Origin: Leptasterias polaris
Lineage: Eukaryota > Echinodermata > Asteroidea > Forcipulatida > Asteriidae
Direction of reading: 5' to 3'
Assembly: GCA_037783415.1 (NCBI GenBank)
Contig: JAZGTN010000058.1
Location: forward strand, 5,864,001 to 5,928,000
DNA length: 64,000 bases
A program made the position numbers and the translations under genes. The notes beneath the pieces were generated by a model. It was not told the DNA's origin, did no database searches, and worked only from the letters and a program-made list of their open reading frames with translations. How positions within the stretch are numbered: position 1 is the first letter of the stretch; every line of letters starts with the position of its first letter. This document shows positions 21,954-33,017 of this stretch, in pieces.

Positions 21954-24900
21954 AGAGATATAATTTATTTCGATGCAACGGGTTCAGTTATACGTAATAA
22001 ATCAACATTTTCAAGGTTTAAAAAGTATCAGTTATATGACCTAGTAATTCGACATCCAGTTAAGGGATCCCCTCCATTCGTTATTGCATCTTTATTAACA
22101 ACGGATCACAGTGCTGTATCAATTTCACATTTTTTGCACACTTTTTTACATTCTGAGCAGCGTCTGTATGGTCACAATGGCGTAAAGGAACCTTTAATGA
22201 TTATGATTGACGGTAGTTCAACATTACTACTCTCCATTTTGAAGGTTTTTACTTGTGAAACAGTTCTAGAATATATACAGCGGTGCTACAGAATTGTAAC
22301 GGGTTCAGCCAAAGATAATGACTTAAAAAAGACAATAATTCATTGCTGTGCAAGCCATCATATGAAAAATGCTTCCAAGATGTGCAGGAAGTACTACAAG
22401 CAAAATTTCCGCGAGGGAATGTACTGGGTAGGCTTGCTTCTATTATCAAGCAGCTTGAGCGATATCGATGAAATTGTGGAATCTTTGACAATACTTACAC
22501 ATTCTAAAGTAAATACTGATCTTGTGAGAACCCATTACCATAAATTAAAATGTAAAGTAGAACACGTAAATGAAACTACACCAGAAAACAGCTTATTTGA
22601 TGGACAGTTCGAAGAAGATGATGATAGATCTGATTATTGTGCTCAGTTTGTAGCTGAAGATGAACACTTGAATATAACTCAGGCCGAGTACATTTCAAAA
22701 TCTCCAAATTCACCATTTAAAATTCATTTCCAAAAGGTAGTTAACAGTGCTGTAGGTAAGGTTAACAGACATAACATGCTTTGTACAGATACTTCAGAAT
22801 TAAACAATAACGCATATTTTGGTAAGGAGTTTATGAATTATTTACTTGATTTTTCGTTGCCAAATATACCAAACTGGTCATCACTTATGATAAACGATTT
22901 AGGTAGACATGGTGTTACTGATGTATATAACCAATACACAAACATGTACAAATCACTCAGTAGGTCTAAATTTCAAAATATCACCACAAACAATCGCACA
23001 CAAGGAATAGTCGAAAAAAGTATGGAAGAGGTAAAGAGGACAAAGTTAGATAACAAAAGGTGTCTAAAACTTGACGACTTTGTTCTCATTTTTGAGCGTG
23101 ATAAGCTGCCCCTACAAAGAGAATTTTGTGAAGCTTTTTGCAAGACAAAAAAGAGGAAACTTCCCTCTAAAACGCTAGAATTAACGAGTGAAATATGGAA
23201 CAAGCGTGTACGGACAAGTACCCCTACCAATCAAGGGGTGTACTTGACACCGCCAGCAAAAGGGCTAGAGTTTAAAGAGAAGCCTAAAAAGGATCGCAAA
23301 AGCGCAGTCACAAACAAAGGGGACAGCACACAAGCGCCACGTGCCACAACCATCAAACAAAATACACATGACCACACAGGCAAACAAACTTTCACTTCCG
23401 CAGCTCAGTCACCTTCATTGGTACCAATGATGAGGGGCATTTCCAATAATAGAGTATCGTGTTGGTGGATAGCTACTATTCAAGCTGTAAGACCATTCAT
23501 ACCTCAAGCAAAGTTAACCAATTCAAAATTTCAAGGCAGTGACGTTTTTCTTTGGCGAAATTTAGTAAAACTGTTTCATACTTTAGAAGTAGACACATCC
23601 ACACCGATCCCATTTCACATCGTTCAACCAATTATAAAGGAATCTTCGTTGCAAATGAACATTAACTGTAATGAGCAGCAGGATGCAGCAGAGTTTTATT
23701 TACAATTAATTGTGCCATTTCTCAGTGAATCATGTCTCACTACAAAGCTAGAATTATGTAAGAGTGTGAAGTGCCTTAACTGTAATCAAACTTCTGTAGT
23801 TGAAAATTCCACATGTGGTGTATTATCTGTCGCTGTCAAACAAACATGTCTGGAAGAATGTTTACAACATTACTTCAAAGAAGAAACCATCAGTGATGTT
23901 GATTGCAGCCTTTGTAATAAAAAATGCACCAAAAAAACAATATGTCATATAGTGAATTGTCCTTCACTTTTAGTTGTCCAATTGCTAAGATTCGATGCTG
24001 TTAGAGGACATCAAACAAAGATTTCAACAAACATCACACCAAATATATCAATTAATTTATCTAAATTTTGTGTAAACAACACACCTGCAGTATACCATTT
24101 GCGTTCGGTTATTGTCCACGAGGGCAGTTCGTTGGAAAGTGGTCATTACAAAACACACATCATTGATTCGTTGGACTCGACCATCATAGAGTTTAACGAT
24201 GCCTTTGTTCAACAAGAAAGTGGTTTGAGTTTCAACAACAAAGTATCTGAGATGGGATATCTTTTTTTCTACGAAAAACAAGATTCAAAGACACCGTTGA
24301 CTGACCTTGATCCAAAAAGCAACGAAAATCATTTTAGAGTTGGTACAAATGAAGAAAAATTTGTCCGTCTTCTTTGGGCTTCCTGCGATGAAAAAAACAT
24401 GCACAGCGTCGCTTTGCGGGAAGAACGAACGAAGGATTTTCTGTCTTTTCACCAACTGGCAATGATTAATGGCATCCCTAAACAATCCGTTCGGAAAAGA
24501 TTAAAATGTATCTACACAAACTACCGCTGTGGTTGGTTAAGCGATTTCTTGGTTGATTTCTATATCACACAGTTGTGTGAATTGGTAAATGAAGAAATCA
24601 AAACTAGAAAGTTTGCAGCTTTACAGTGTAATTTAACTGCAGAAATTCTTAATGAGCAATCGTCAACCACATCATTCATATCAGTATCTAAAAGGTGTTT
24701 TACTACTGGTAAATTTTGCGAAATCATGTTTTTCCCCCTGTTGGAGAACAGACACTTCACACTCTATGTCATTGATAATAACCGAAAAAATATTATTTGC
24801 TTGGATTCAATGAGTTCTACTCGAGACACTCGTCGTAAAATGGTAGTACATGGACGGGCCTTCTTTGATTTTTTCCAAAATGGTTTGAAGAATAGATACT

Positions 24901-25160
24901 GGAATATAATGCCAAACGCTTTGGAAGGCAAACAAAAGGTCGAAATTAAACAAGCCTCGTGCGTGCAACAAACGGATTCAGAAAGTTGTGGTGTCTTTTG
25001 CTGTATCTTCGCTGAACAAGTATGTTTCCCACATAGACAACTTTTACCAACAAGTACTGCGGAAAACCTCAGAATTTACATCCTACTACAGTTAATAAAA
25101 AGATCACTCATCGTTGACCCTGAATTGCAACGGCTGTTTGTTTCCTATGTACATTATTAA
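21954..25160 (+). CDS. transposase polyprotein gene, exon 8 second part: RNase-H-fold transposase, USP peptidase, Ulp1 peptidase
   Basis: An open frame of 1068 codons (predicted residues 1179-2246). The transposase core has a first acidic motif IIYFDATGSV (Asp1185), a second MIMIDGSS (Asp1264) and a CCASHH motif (Cys1309/His1313), the layout of MULE/KDZ-type transposases; the final Glu is not assigned with confidence. Residues about 1665-1955 are a USP/C19 deubiquitinase fold: Cys1681 in VSCWWIA, CLNC and CSLC zinc-binding pairs, His1909 in SGHYKTH, then FNDAFV. Residues about 2040-2200 are an Ulp1/C48 peptidase with His2112 (NRHFTLY), Asp2129 (CLDSM), Gln2184 and Cys2190 (SESCGVF). All catalytic residues look intact. 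No ATG lies at the break; this is the 3' part of the exon split by the 472-bp insertion. Confidence 0.9.
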   Translation, partial: RDIIYFDATGSVIRNKSTFSRFKKYQLYDLVIRHPVKGSPPFVIASLLTTDHSAVSISHFLHTFLHSEQRLYGHNGVKEPLMIMIDGSSTLLLSILKVFTCETVLEYIQRCYRIVTGSAKDNDLKKTIIHCCASHHMKNASKMCRKYYKQNFREGMYWVGLLLLSSSLSDIDEIVESLTILTHSKVNTDLVRTHYHKLKCKVEHVNETTPENSLFDGQFEEDDDRSDYCAQFVAEDEHLNITQAEYISKSPNSPFKIHFQKVVNSAVGKVNRHNMLCTDTSELNNNAYFGKEFMNYLLDFSLPNIPNWSSLMINDLGRHGVTDVYNQYTNMYKSLSRSKFQNITTNNRTQGIVEKSMEEVKRTKLDNKRCLKLDDFVLIFERDKLPLQREFCEAFCKTKKRKLPSKTLELTSEIWNKRVRTSTPTNQGVYLTPPAKGLEFKEKPKKDRKSAVTNKGDSTQAPRATTIKQNTHDHTGKQTFTSAAQSPSLVPMMRGISNNRVSCWWIATIQAVRPFIPQAKLTNSKFQGSDVFLWRNLVKLFHTLEVDTSTPIPFHIVQPIIKESSLQMNINCNEQQDAAEFYLQLIVPFLSESCLTTKLELCKSVKCLNCNQTSVVENSTCGVLSVAVKQTCLEECLQHYFKEETISDVDCSLCNKKCTKKTICHIVNCPSLLVVQLLRFDAVRGHQTKISTNITPNISINLSKFCVNNTPAVYHLRSVIVHEGSSLESGHYKTHIIDSLDSTIIEFNDAFVQQESGLSFNNKVSEMGYLFFYEKQDSKTPLTDLDPKSNENHFRVGTNEEKFVRLLWASCDEKNMHSVALREERTKDFLSFHQLAMINGIPKQSVRKRLKCIYTNYRCGWLSDFLVDFYITQLCELVNEEIKTRKFAALQCNLTAEILNEQSSTTSFISVSKRCFTTGKFCEIMFFPLLENRHFTLYVIDNNRKNIICLDSMSSTRDTRRKMVVHGRAFFDFFQNGLKNRYWNIMPNALEGKQKVEIKQASCVQQTDSESCGVFCCIFAEQVCFPHRQLLPTSTAENLRIYILLQLIKRSLIVDPELQRLFVSYVHY

Positions 25161-27112
25161 CATTCAATAGCAAACCATTTTTACAGGTATTCCGTGTCGA
25201 CTTTGCTCCATTTAACAGTTGTTAAAAAAATTATGGGGATAAATATTCGAGCAATGTTGTATTTGGCGGGTAAATTATTAGTTAAACTTTTAAGTGTACG
25301 ACCTAGTCACTCAATTGTGTACTAAGTAAAATGTCTTAAATGTGTGTGCTTTGGTAATGCTGAACAAATATGACATTACACTGAATACCCCGGCACGGAT
25401 TATTCGTGAACAAAAATAGTAATACAGCTTTATATGAGCGTCGTGTATGCAGAAAAAACAAACGGTTCATCGGAATTTTCCCCAAAACAGAAACATCAAA
25501 TTAATCGCAGGTAGTTTTATGATGTGTCATTTAAAAATGTTATATAATAATGCGCCATGGCTACAAGGTATTCCGTGTGGCATAAGATTTTCAGAAAAAG
25601 CAAAATAGTATATACAAATATTGATGTCAGCTAAAATAATAAATCTGTCACTTCGTTTTCACGTGTATTGGAATTCAAACCGGGTTTTTGTCTTGAAATG
25701 GTTTTTTCACAGACTGTTTATTGTGACAAATTATATATATAATAATAATAATAATTATTATAAAGTATATACAGCTTTCCAACCATTTTAAAATAAATTG
25801 GCAGACCTTCTCTTTTTAAAAAAATCACTGGTAAAAGACCAAAATATTTGAAGCCATGCTTGATTGATTATGGAAACCTCGTTCGCTAAAGGAAAAATAG
25901 TAACAGTTTGTTTTCTACAAGTAACAAACTAAACTTCTCTGTTATCGCTACTCCAAACTTTCGTGCACGTACACGATGACGTATAGTGTATTTGGGACAC
26001 GATTAGTTATCTGGTACGTACATGATAAGAGAGAGATATTTTTGGTTTGAACGTGCTGGGAATACGCCTCCGTTGATTTTTAATCTTAAACTGTAGAGAA
26101 TTTTAAATGTAATTTGCATACCGTTTCTTTGTAAATATGTATAAAACAACAATTGTGAGACGTGCTTGATTAGTTATTGAAAAAACGCTTTATGAAACAT
26201 TCTGTGAAAGTTTTTTTGGAAAAGTTAAGGGAAAAGTTACAAGGAACGTACACTGAAATTTATCGTGTATTTGGGACACGATAAGTTGTCTTGTACGTAC
26301 ACGAAAGAGTGATGGGACTCTTTTTGGTAATTAACATTGTGACGATACATTTATGTAGTATTTGTAATCTAAAACGTTGAAGAGTTTTTAAATGTTATTT
26401 ACATACCGTTTCTTTGTCAATATGTATAAAACAACAATTGTGAGATGTGCTTGATTAGTTATTAAACCACGCATTTATAAATGGGTTGCAGAATATTCCT
26501 CTATTATGATTTTCAGAAAGGTCACTTGATGTCAAGTTTTGACCAAAAATGTCATACACACAGAGAAAGTATTCTGTTTGATAAACTCACTTGTCTGTTA
26601 ACAACAAAGATTAAGAAAAGAATATTTTACTTTTGTACAAAGTTTTATTTTTAAAATGGATATTAAAGGGTGTAAATGGATATTCATTTTTTTATTTATT
26701 GTTCTGTGTACAAAGCACTAAATCGGTTAGTAATGATGATACGAAAAGCAAACATCCAGAAAAGTTACTCGAAAGTGATGACATAAGTTGGCATTTATCA
26801 TTATCTTGATACAAAGATAAATTGGAAATAAATACACAATGACTAATTGTCATTTTTACATATTCATTTCTACCATGTGCTATTGATTTTCATACTTATT
26901 TTCCAGAATTTAAATAACATTCATGACGTTTAAATATTCTTGATTACTTGTCATTTGTATGCGTTGTTCTGAAAAGTTGATCAATAACCTTTTCCTAATT
27001 TTGTTTGGGAATAAACAAAGTGGTAACAACAGTTTTTGATCACGGAAAGATTTTCATTTTATTGCCGCATTTGTGCGATAGGAGAAAATTGCGCCTGTAT
27101 AACTGTGGCTAA
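25161..27112. other. 3' non-coding interior of the giant transposon
   Basis: AT-rich, no gene recognised on either strand. It contains a partial tandem duplication (about 25855-26475) and an ATAATAATA microsatellite near 25740. Confidence 0.6.
25855..26475. repeat. two-unit tandem duplication of ~285 bp with hairpin motif
   Basis: GTGTATTTGGGACACGAT occurs near 25987 and 26266, followed in both by TACGTACA. CATACCGTTTCTTTGT and AAAACAACAATTGTGAGA recur near 26118 and 26402, then GTGCTTGATTAGTTATT. In the second unit TCGTGT and ACACGA form a small hairpin around ATTTGGG. No function assigned. Confidence 0.75.
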
Positions 27113-30100
27113 TTAGCGACAAAATAGCCAGCTAAAAAATTTGATATGCCCAGGGTATAAGTCTTTAAGATTATGGACTAAAACATGTATTTATATTCAT
27201 AACGAAGGGTACAAATTCTTTACCAGAGGTAGTTGACTCAACCGTATAGGCATTTGTGCGTGTTAGCTATGGCAAATGGTGTCTATATTTATTTGGGTAA
27301 TTAACCACTAATTAGTGACCGAAATTGGCCAGCTCAAAAATTTGATATGCCCAGGGTATAAGTCTTTAGGATTCTGGACTAAAAAATTAATTTATATTCA
27401 TAACGAAGGGTACAAATTCTTTACAATATGTAGTTGACTCAACCGTATAGGCATTTGTGCGTGTTAGCTATGGCAAATGGTGTCTATATTGATTTGGGTA
27501 ATTAACCACTAATTAGTTACCGAAATTGGCCAGCTCAAAAATTTGATATGCCCAGGGTATAAGTCTTTAAGATTCTGGACTAAAAAATTAATTTATATTC
27601 ATAACGAAGGGTACAAATTCTTTACCAGAGGTAGTTGACTCAACCGTATAGGCATTTGTGCGTGTTAGCTATGGCAAATGGTGTCTGTATTGATTTGGGT
27701 AATTAACCACTAATTAGTGACCGAAATTGGCCAGCTCAAAAATTTGATATGCCCAGGGTATCAGTCTTTAGGATTCTGGAATAAAAAATGTATTTATATT
27801 CATAACGAAGGGTACAAATTCTTTACAAGATGTAGTTGACTCAACCGTATAGGCATTTGTGCGTGTTAGCTATGGCAAATGGTGTCTGTATTGATTTGGG
27901 TAATTAACCACTAATTAGTGACCGAAATTGGCCAGCTCAAAAATTTGATATGCCCAGGGTATCAGTCTTTAAGATTCTGGACTAAAAAAATAATTTATAT
28001 TCATAACGAAGGGTACAAATTCTTTACCAGAGGTAGTTGACTCAACCGTATAGGCATTTGTGCGTGTTACCTATGGCAAATGGTGTCTATATTGATTTGG
28101 GTAATTAACCACTAATTAGTGACCGAAATTGGCCAGCTCAAAAATTTGATATGCCCAGGGTATAAGTCTTTAAGATTCTGGACTAAAAAAATAATTTATA
28201 TCCATAACGAAGGGTACAAATTCTTTACAAGATGTAGTTGACTCAACCGTATAGGCATTTGTGCGTGTTAGCTATGGCAAATGGTGTCTATATTGATTTG
28301 GGTAATTAACCACTAATTAGTTACCGAAATTGGCCAGCTCAAAAATTTGATATGCCCAGGGTATAAGTCTTTAAGATTCTGGACTAAAAAATTAATTTAT
28401 ATTCATAACGAAGGGTACAAATTCTTTACCAGAGGTAGTTGACTCAACCGTATAGGCATTTGTGCGTGTTACCTATGGCAAAGGGTGTCTGTATTGATTT
28501 GGGTAATTAACCACTAATTAGTGACCGAAATTGGCCAGCTCAAAAATTTGATATGCCCAGGGTATCAGTCTTTCAGATTCTGGACTAAAAAATTAATTTA
28601 TATTCATAACGAAGGGTACAAATTCTTTACAAGATGTAGTTGACTCAACCGTATAGGCATTTGTGCGTGTTAGCTATGGCAAATGGTGTCTGTATTGATT
28701 TGGGTAATTAACCACTAATTAGTGACCGAAATTGGCCAGCTCAAAAATTTGATATGCCCAGGGTATAAGTCTTTAGGATTCTGGACTAAAAAATGTATTT
28801 ATATTCATAACGAAGGGTACAAATTCTTTACAATATGTAGTTGACTCAACCGTATAGGCATTTGTGCGTGTTAGCTATGGCAAATGGTGTCTATATTGAT
28901 TTGGGTAATTAACCACTAATTAGTTACCGAAATTGGCCAGCTCAAAAATTTGATATGCCCAGGGTATAAGTCTTTAAGATTCTGGACTAAAAAATTAATT
29001 TATATTCATAACGAAGGGTACAAATTCTTTACCAGAGGTAGTTGACTCAACCGTATAGGCATTTGTGCGTGTTAGCTATGGCAAATGGTGTCTGTATTGA
29101 TTTGGGTAATTAACCACTAATTAGTGACCGAAATTGGCCAGCTCAAAAATTTGATATGCCCAGGGTATAAGTCTTTAAGATTCTGGACTAAAAAATTAAT
29201 TTATATTCATAACGAAGGGTACAAATTCTTTACCAGAGGTAGTTGACTCAACCGTATAGGCATTTGTGCGTGTTACCTATGGCAAAGGGTGTCTGTATTG
29301 ATTTGGGTAATTAACCACTAATTAGTGACCGAAATTGGCCAGCTCAAAAATTTGATATGCCCAGGGTATCAGTCTTTCAGATTCTGGACTAAAAAATTAA
29401 TTTATATTCATAACGAAGGGTACAAATTCTTTACAAGATGTAGTTGACTCAACCGTATAGGCATTTGTGCGTGTTAGCTATGGCAAATGGTGTCTGTATT
29501 GATTTGGGTAATTAACCACTAATTAGTGACCGAAATTGGCCAGCTCAAAAATTTGATATGCCCAGGGTATCAGTCTTTAAGATTCTGGACTAAAAAAATA
29601 ATTTATATTCATAACGAAGGGTACAAATTCTTTACCAGAGGTAGTTGACTCAACCGTATAGGCATTTGTGCGTGTTACCTATGGCAAATGGTGTCTATAT
29701 TGATTTGGGTAATTAACCACTAATTAGTGACCGAAATTGGCCAGCTCAAAAATTTGATATGCCCAGGGTATAAGTCTTTAAGATTCTGGACTAAAAAAAT
29801 AATTTATATCCATAACGAAGGGTACAAATTCTTTACAAGATGTAGTTGACTCAACCGTATAGGCATTTGTGCGTGTTAGCTATGGCAAATGGTGTCTGTA
29901 TTGATTTGGGTAATTAACCACTAATTAGTGACCGAAATTGGCCAGCTCAAAAATTTGATATGCCCAGGGTATCAGTCTTTAGGATTCTGGAATAAAAAAT
30001 GTATTTATATTCATAACGAAGGGTACAAATTCTTTACAAGATGTAGTTGACTCAACCGTATAGGCATTTGTGCGTGTTAGCTATGGCAAATGGTGTCTGT

Positions 30101-32645
30101 ATTGATTTGGGTAATTAACCACTAATTAGTGACCGAAATTGGCCAGCTCAAAAATTTGATATGCCCAGGGTATCAGTCTTTAAGATTCTGGAATAAAAAA
30201 TGTATTTATATTCATAACGAAGGGTACAAATTCTTTACCAGAGGTAGTTGACTCAACTGTATAGGCATTTGTGCGTGTTAGCTATGGCAAATGGTGTCTA
30301 TATTGATTTGGGTAATTAACCACTAATTAGTGACCGAAATTGGCCAGCTCAAAAATTTGATATGCCCAGGGTATAAGTCTTTAAGATTCTGGACTAAAAA
30401 ATTAATTTATATTCATAACGAAGGGTACAAATTCTTTACCAGAGGTAGTTGACTCAACCGTATAGGCATTTGTGCGTGTTACCTATGGCAAATGGTGTCT
30501 ATATTGATTTGGGTAATTAACCACTAATTAGTGACCGAAATTGGCCAGCTCAAAAATTTGATATGCCCAGGGTATCAGTCTTTAAGATTCTGGACTAAAA
30601 AAATAATTTATATTCATAACGAAGGGTACAAATTCTTTACCAGAGGTAGTTGACTCAACCGTATAGGCATTTGTGCGTGTTAGCTATGGCAAATGGTGTC
30701 TATATTGATTTGGGTAATTAACCACTAATTAGTGACCGAAATTGGCCAGCTCAAAAATTTGATATGCCCAGGGTATAAGTCTTTAAGATTCTGGACTAAA
30801 AAAATAATTTATATCCATAACGAAGGGTACAAATTCTTTACAAGATGTAGTTGACTCAACCGTATAGGCATTTGTGCGTGTTAGCTATGGCAAATGGTGT
30901 CTGTATTGATTTGGGTAATTAACCACTAATTAGTGACCGAAATTGGCCAGCTCAAAAATTTGATATGCCCAGGGTATCAGTCTTTAGGATTCTGGAATAA
31001 AAAATGTATTTATATTCATAACGAAGGGTACAAATTCTTTACAAGATGTAGTTGACTCAACCGTATAGGCATTTGTGCGTGTTAGCTATGGCAAATGGTG
31101 TCTGTATTGATTTGGGTAATTAACCACTAATTAGTGACCGAAATTGGCCAGCTCAAAAATTTGATATGCCCAGGGTATCAGTCTTTAAGATTCTGGAATA
31201 AAAAATGTATTTATATTCATAACGAAGGGTACAAATTCTTTACCAGAGGTAGTTGACTCAACCGTATAGGCTTTTGTGCGTGTTAGCTATGGCAAATGGT
31301 GTCTATATTGATTTGGGTAATTAACCACTAATTAGTTACCGAAATTGGCCAGCTCAAAAATTTGATATGCCCAGGGTATAAGTCTTTAAGATTCTGGACT
31401 AAAAAATTAATTTATATTCATAACGAAGGGTACAAATTCTTTACCAGAGGTAGTTGACTCAACCGTATAGGCATTTGTGCGTGTTACCTATGGCAAAGGG
31501 TGTCTGTATTGATTTGGGTAATTAACCACTAATTAGTGACCGAAATTGGCCAGCTCAAAAATTTGATATGCCCAGGGTATCAGTCTTTAAGATTCTGGAC
31601 TAAAAAAATAATTTATATTCATAACGAAGGGTACAAATTCTTTACCAGAGGTAGTTGACTCAACCGTATAGGCATTTGTGCGTGTTAGCTATGGCAAATG
31701 GTGTCTATATTGATTTGGGTAATTAACCACTAATTAGTGACCGAAATTGGCCAGCTCAAAAATTTGATATGCCCAGGGTATAAGTCTTTAAGATTCTGGA
31801 CTAAAAAAATAATTTATATCCATAACGAAGGGTACAAATTCTTTACAAGATGTAGTTGACTCAACCGTATAGGCATTTGTGCGTGTTAGCTATGGCAAAT
31901 GGTGTCTGTATTGATTTGGGTAATTAACCACTAATTAGTGACCGAAATTGGCCAGCTCAAAAATTTGATATGCCCAGGGTATCAGTCTTTCAGATTCTGG
32001 ACTAAAAAATTAATTTATATTCATAACGAAGGGTACAAATTCTTTACAAGATGTAGTTGACTCAACCGTATAGGCATTTGTGCGTGTTAGCTATGGCAAA
32101 TGGTGTCTGTATTGATTTGGGTAATTAACCACTAATTAGTGACCGAAATTGGCCAGCTCAAAAATTTGATATGCCCAGGGTATCAGTCTTTAGGATTCTG
32201 GAATAAAAAATGTATTTATATTCATAACGAAGGGTACAAATTCTTTACAAGATGTAGTTGACTCAACCGTATAGGCATTTGTGCGTGTTAGCTATGGCAA
32301 ATGGTGTCTGTATTGATTTGGGTAATTAACCACTAATTAGTGACCGAAATTGGCCAGCTCAAAAATTTGATATGCCCAGGGTATCAGTCTTTAAGATTCT
32401 GGAATAAAAAATGTATTTATATTCATAACGAAGGGTACAAATTCTTTACCAGAGGTAGTTGACTCAACCGTATAGGCTTTTGTGCGTGTTACCTATGGCA
32501 AATGGTGTCTGTATTGATGTGGGTAATTAACCACTAATTAGTGACCGAAATTAGCCAGCTCAAAATTTGATATGCCCAGGGTATCAGTCTTTAAGATTCT
32601 GGAATAAAAAATGTATTTATATTCATAACGAAGGGTACAAATTCT
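27113..32645 (-). repeat. right subterminal tandem array, ~201-bp unit, about 27 copies
   Basis: The same unit as the left array in opposite orientation: GTTGACTCAAC recurs about every 201 bases from about 27230 to 32460. Higher-order structure is visible: the variant TTATATCCATAACG is found near 28196, 29804, 30808 and 31810, the last intervals being about five units. The inner edge starts with a degenerate unit (ACAAAATAGCCAGCTAAAAA). It is longer than the left array by about seven units, so the arrays evolve in length after insertion. Confidence 0.93.
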
Positions 32646-33009
32646 TTTCAAAACGCGTTTTCAAATTAAACAACGTCTATTATGACATTATGCATACACT
32701 CAATTTGTCTCCGTGTTTGCGGCTTATTTTCTAACATTTTATGTATTACATTTTTTAATTTTTATTGCTTTCCATTTACCTATAGTTATATGATTTCAAT
32801 ATTATCGAGAGAAAAACTCTAATTTTGGGCTTGTTTTTTAGTATTCGTTCGGATAAAATAACGATTTCACCATTAGAAATGAGAAAAATGAGCCATTTGT
32901 TCACCTCCCTGTACTGCATGTGTTCTATTTTCTGAATACGCGGCTGGTTTTTTCCGGGAATACGCGGCTGGCTATTTCGGGCCCAATACTGTGCTAGCTT
33001 CAGCTCGGT
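32645..33009 (-). repeat. right unique terminal inverted repeat of the giant transposon
   Basis: Mirrors 1980-2341 nearly base for base, ending in CTTCAGCTCGGT at 33009. It includes both copies of the GAATACGCGGCTGG motif. Confidence 0.9.
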
Positions 33010-33017
33010 TTCTTACC
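33010..33017. other. right 8-bp target site duplication TTCTTACC
   Basis: Identical to 1972-1979. The pre-insertion site would read CTTCTTACCGTTTGCATG. Confidence 0.9.

Larger units (their letters stand above)
1980..33009 (+). mobile_element. giant DNA transposon, 31,030 bp, MULE/KDZ-like, with satellite-built terminal inverted repeats
   Basis: The left end reads ACCGAGCTGAAGCTAGCAC and the right end is its mirror, GTGCTAGCTTCAGCTCGGT. A perfect 8-bp duplication flanks both. Inverted identity covers about 365 unique bases and then inverted tandem arrays (2340-6385 and 27113-32645). The interior (6.4-27.1 kb) carries one predicted multi-exon transposase gene on the plus strand (7537-25160) and three nested insertions (LINE, 1.5-kb inverted-repeat element, 472-bp element). 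Termini differ at only a few sites, which suggests a fairly recent insertion. Superfamily is inferred from the transposase fold (DATG and MIDG acidic motifs, then a CC-x2-H motif) and TSD length; I cannot assign a named family. Confidence 0.88.

Noticed and set aside
1980..33009. Polinton/Maverick or giant-virus-like element
   Set aside because: Size and long inverted repeats fit, but there is no DNA polymerase B, retroviral-type integrase, capsid or packaging ATPase, and the target duplication is 8 bp rather than 6.
1980..33009. CACTA/EnSpm transposon, because of the Ulp1 peptidase
   Set aside because: Ends do not start with CACTA or similar and the target duplication is 8 bp instead of 2-3 bp.
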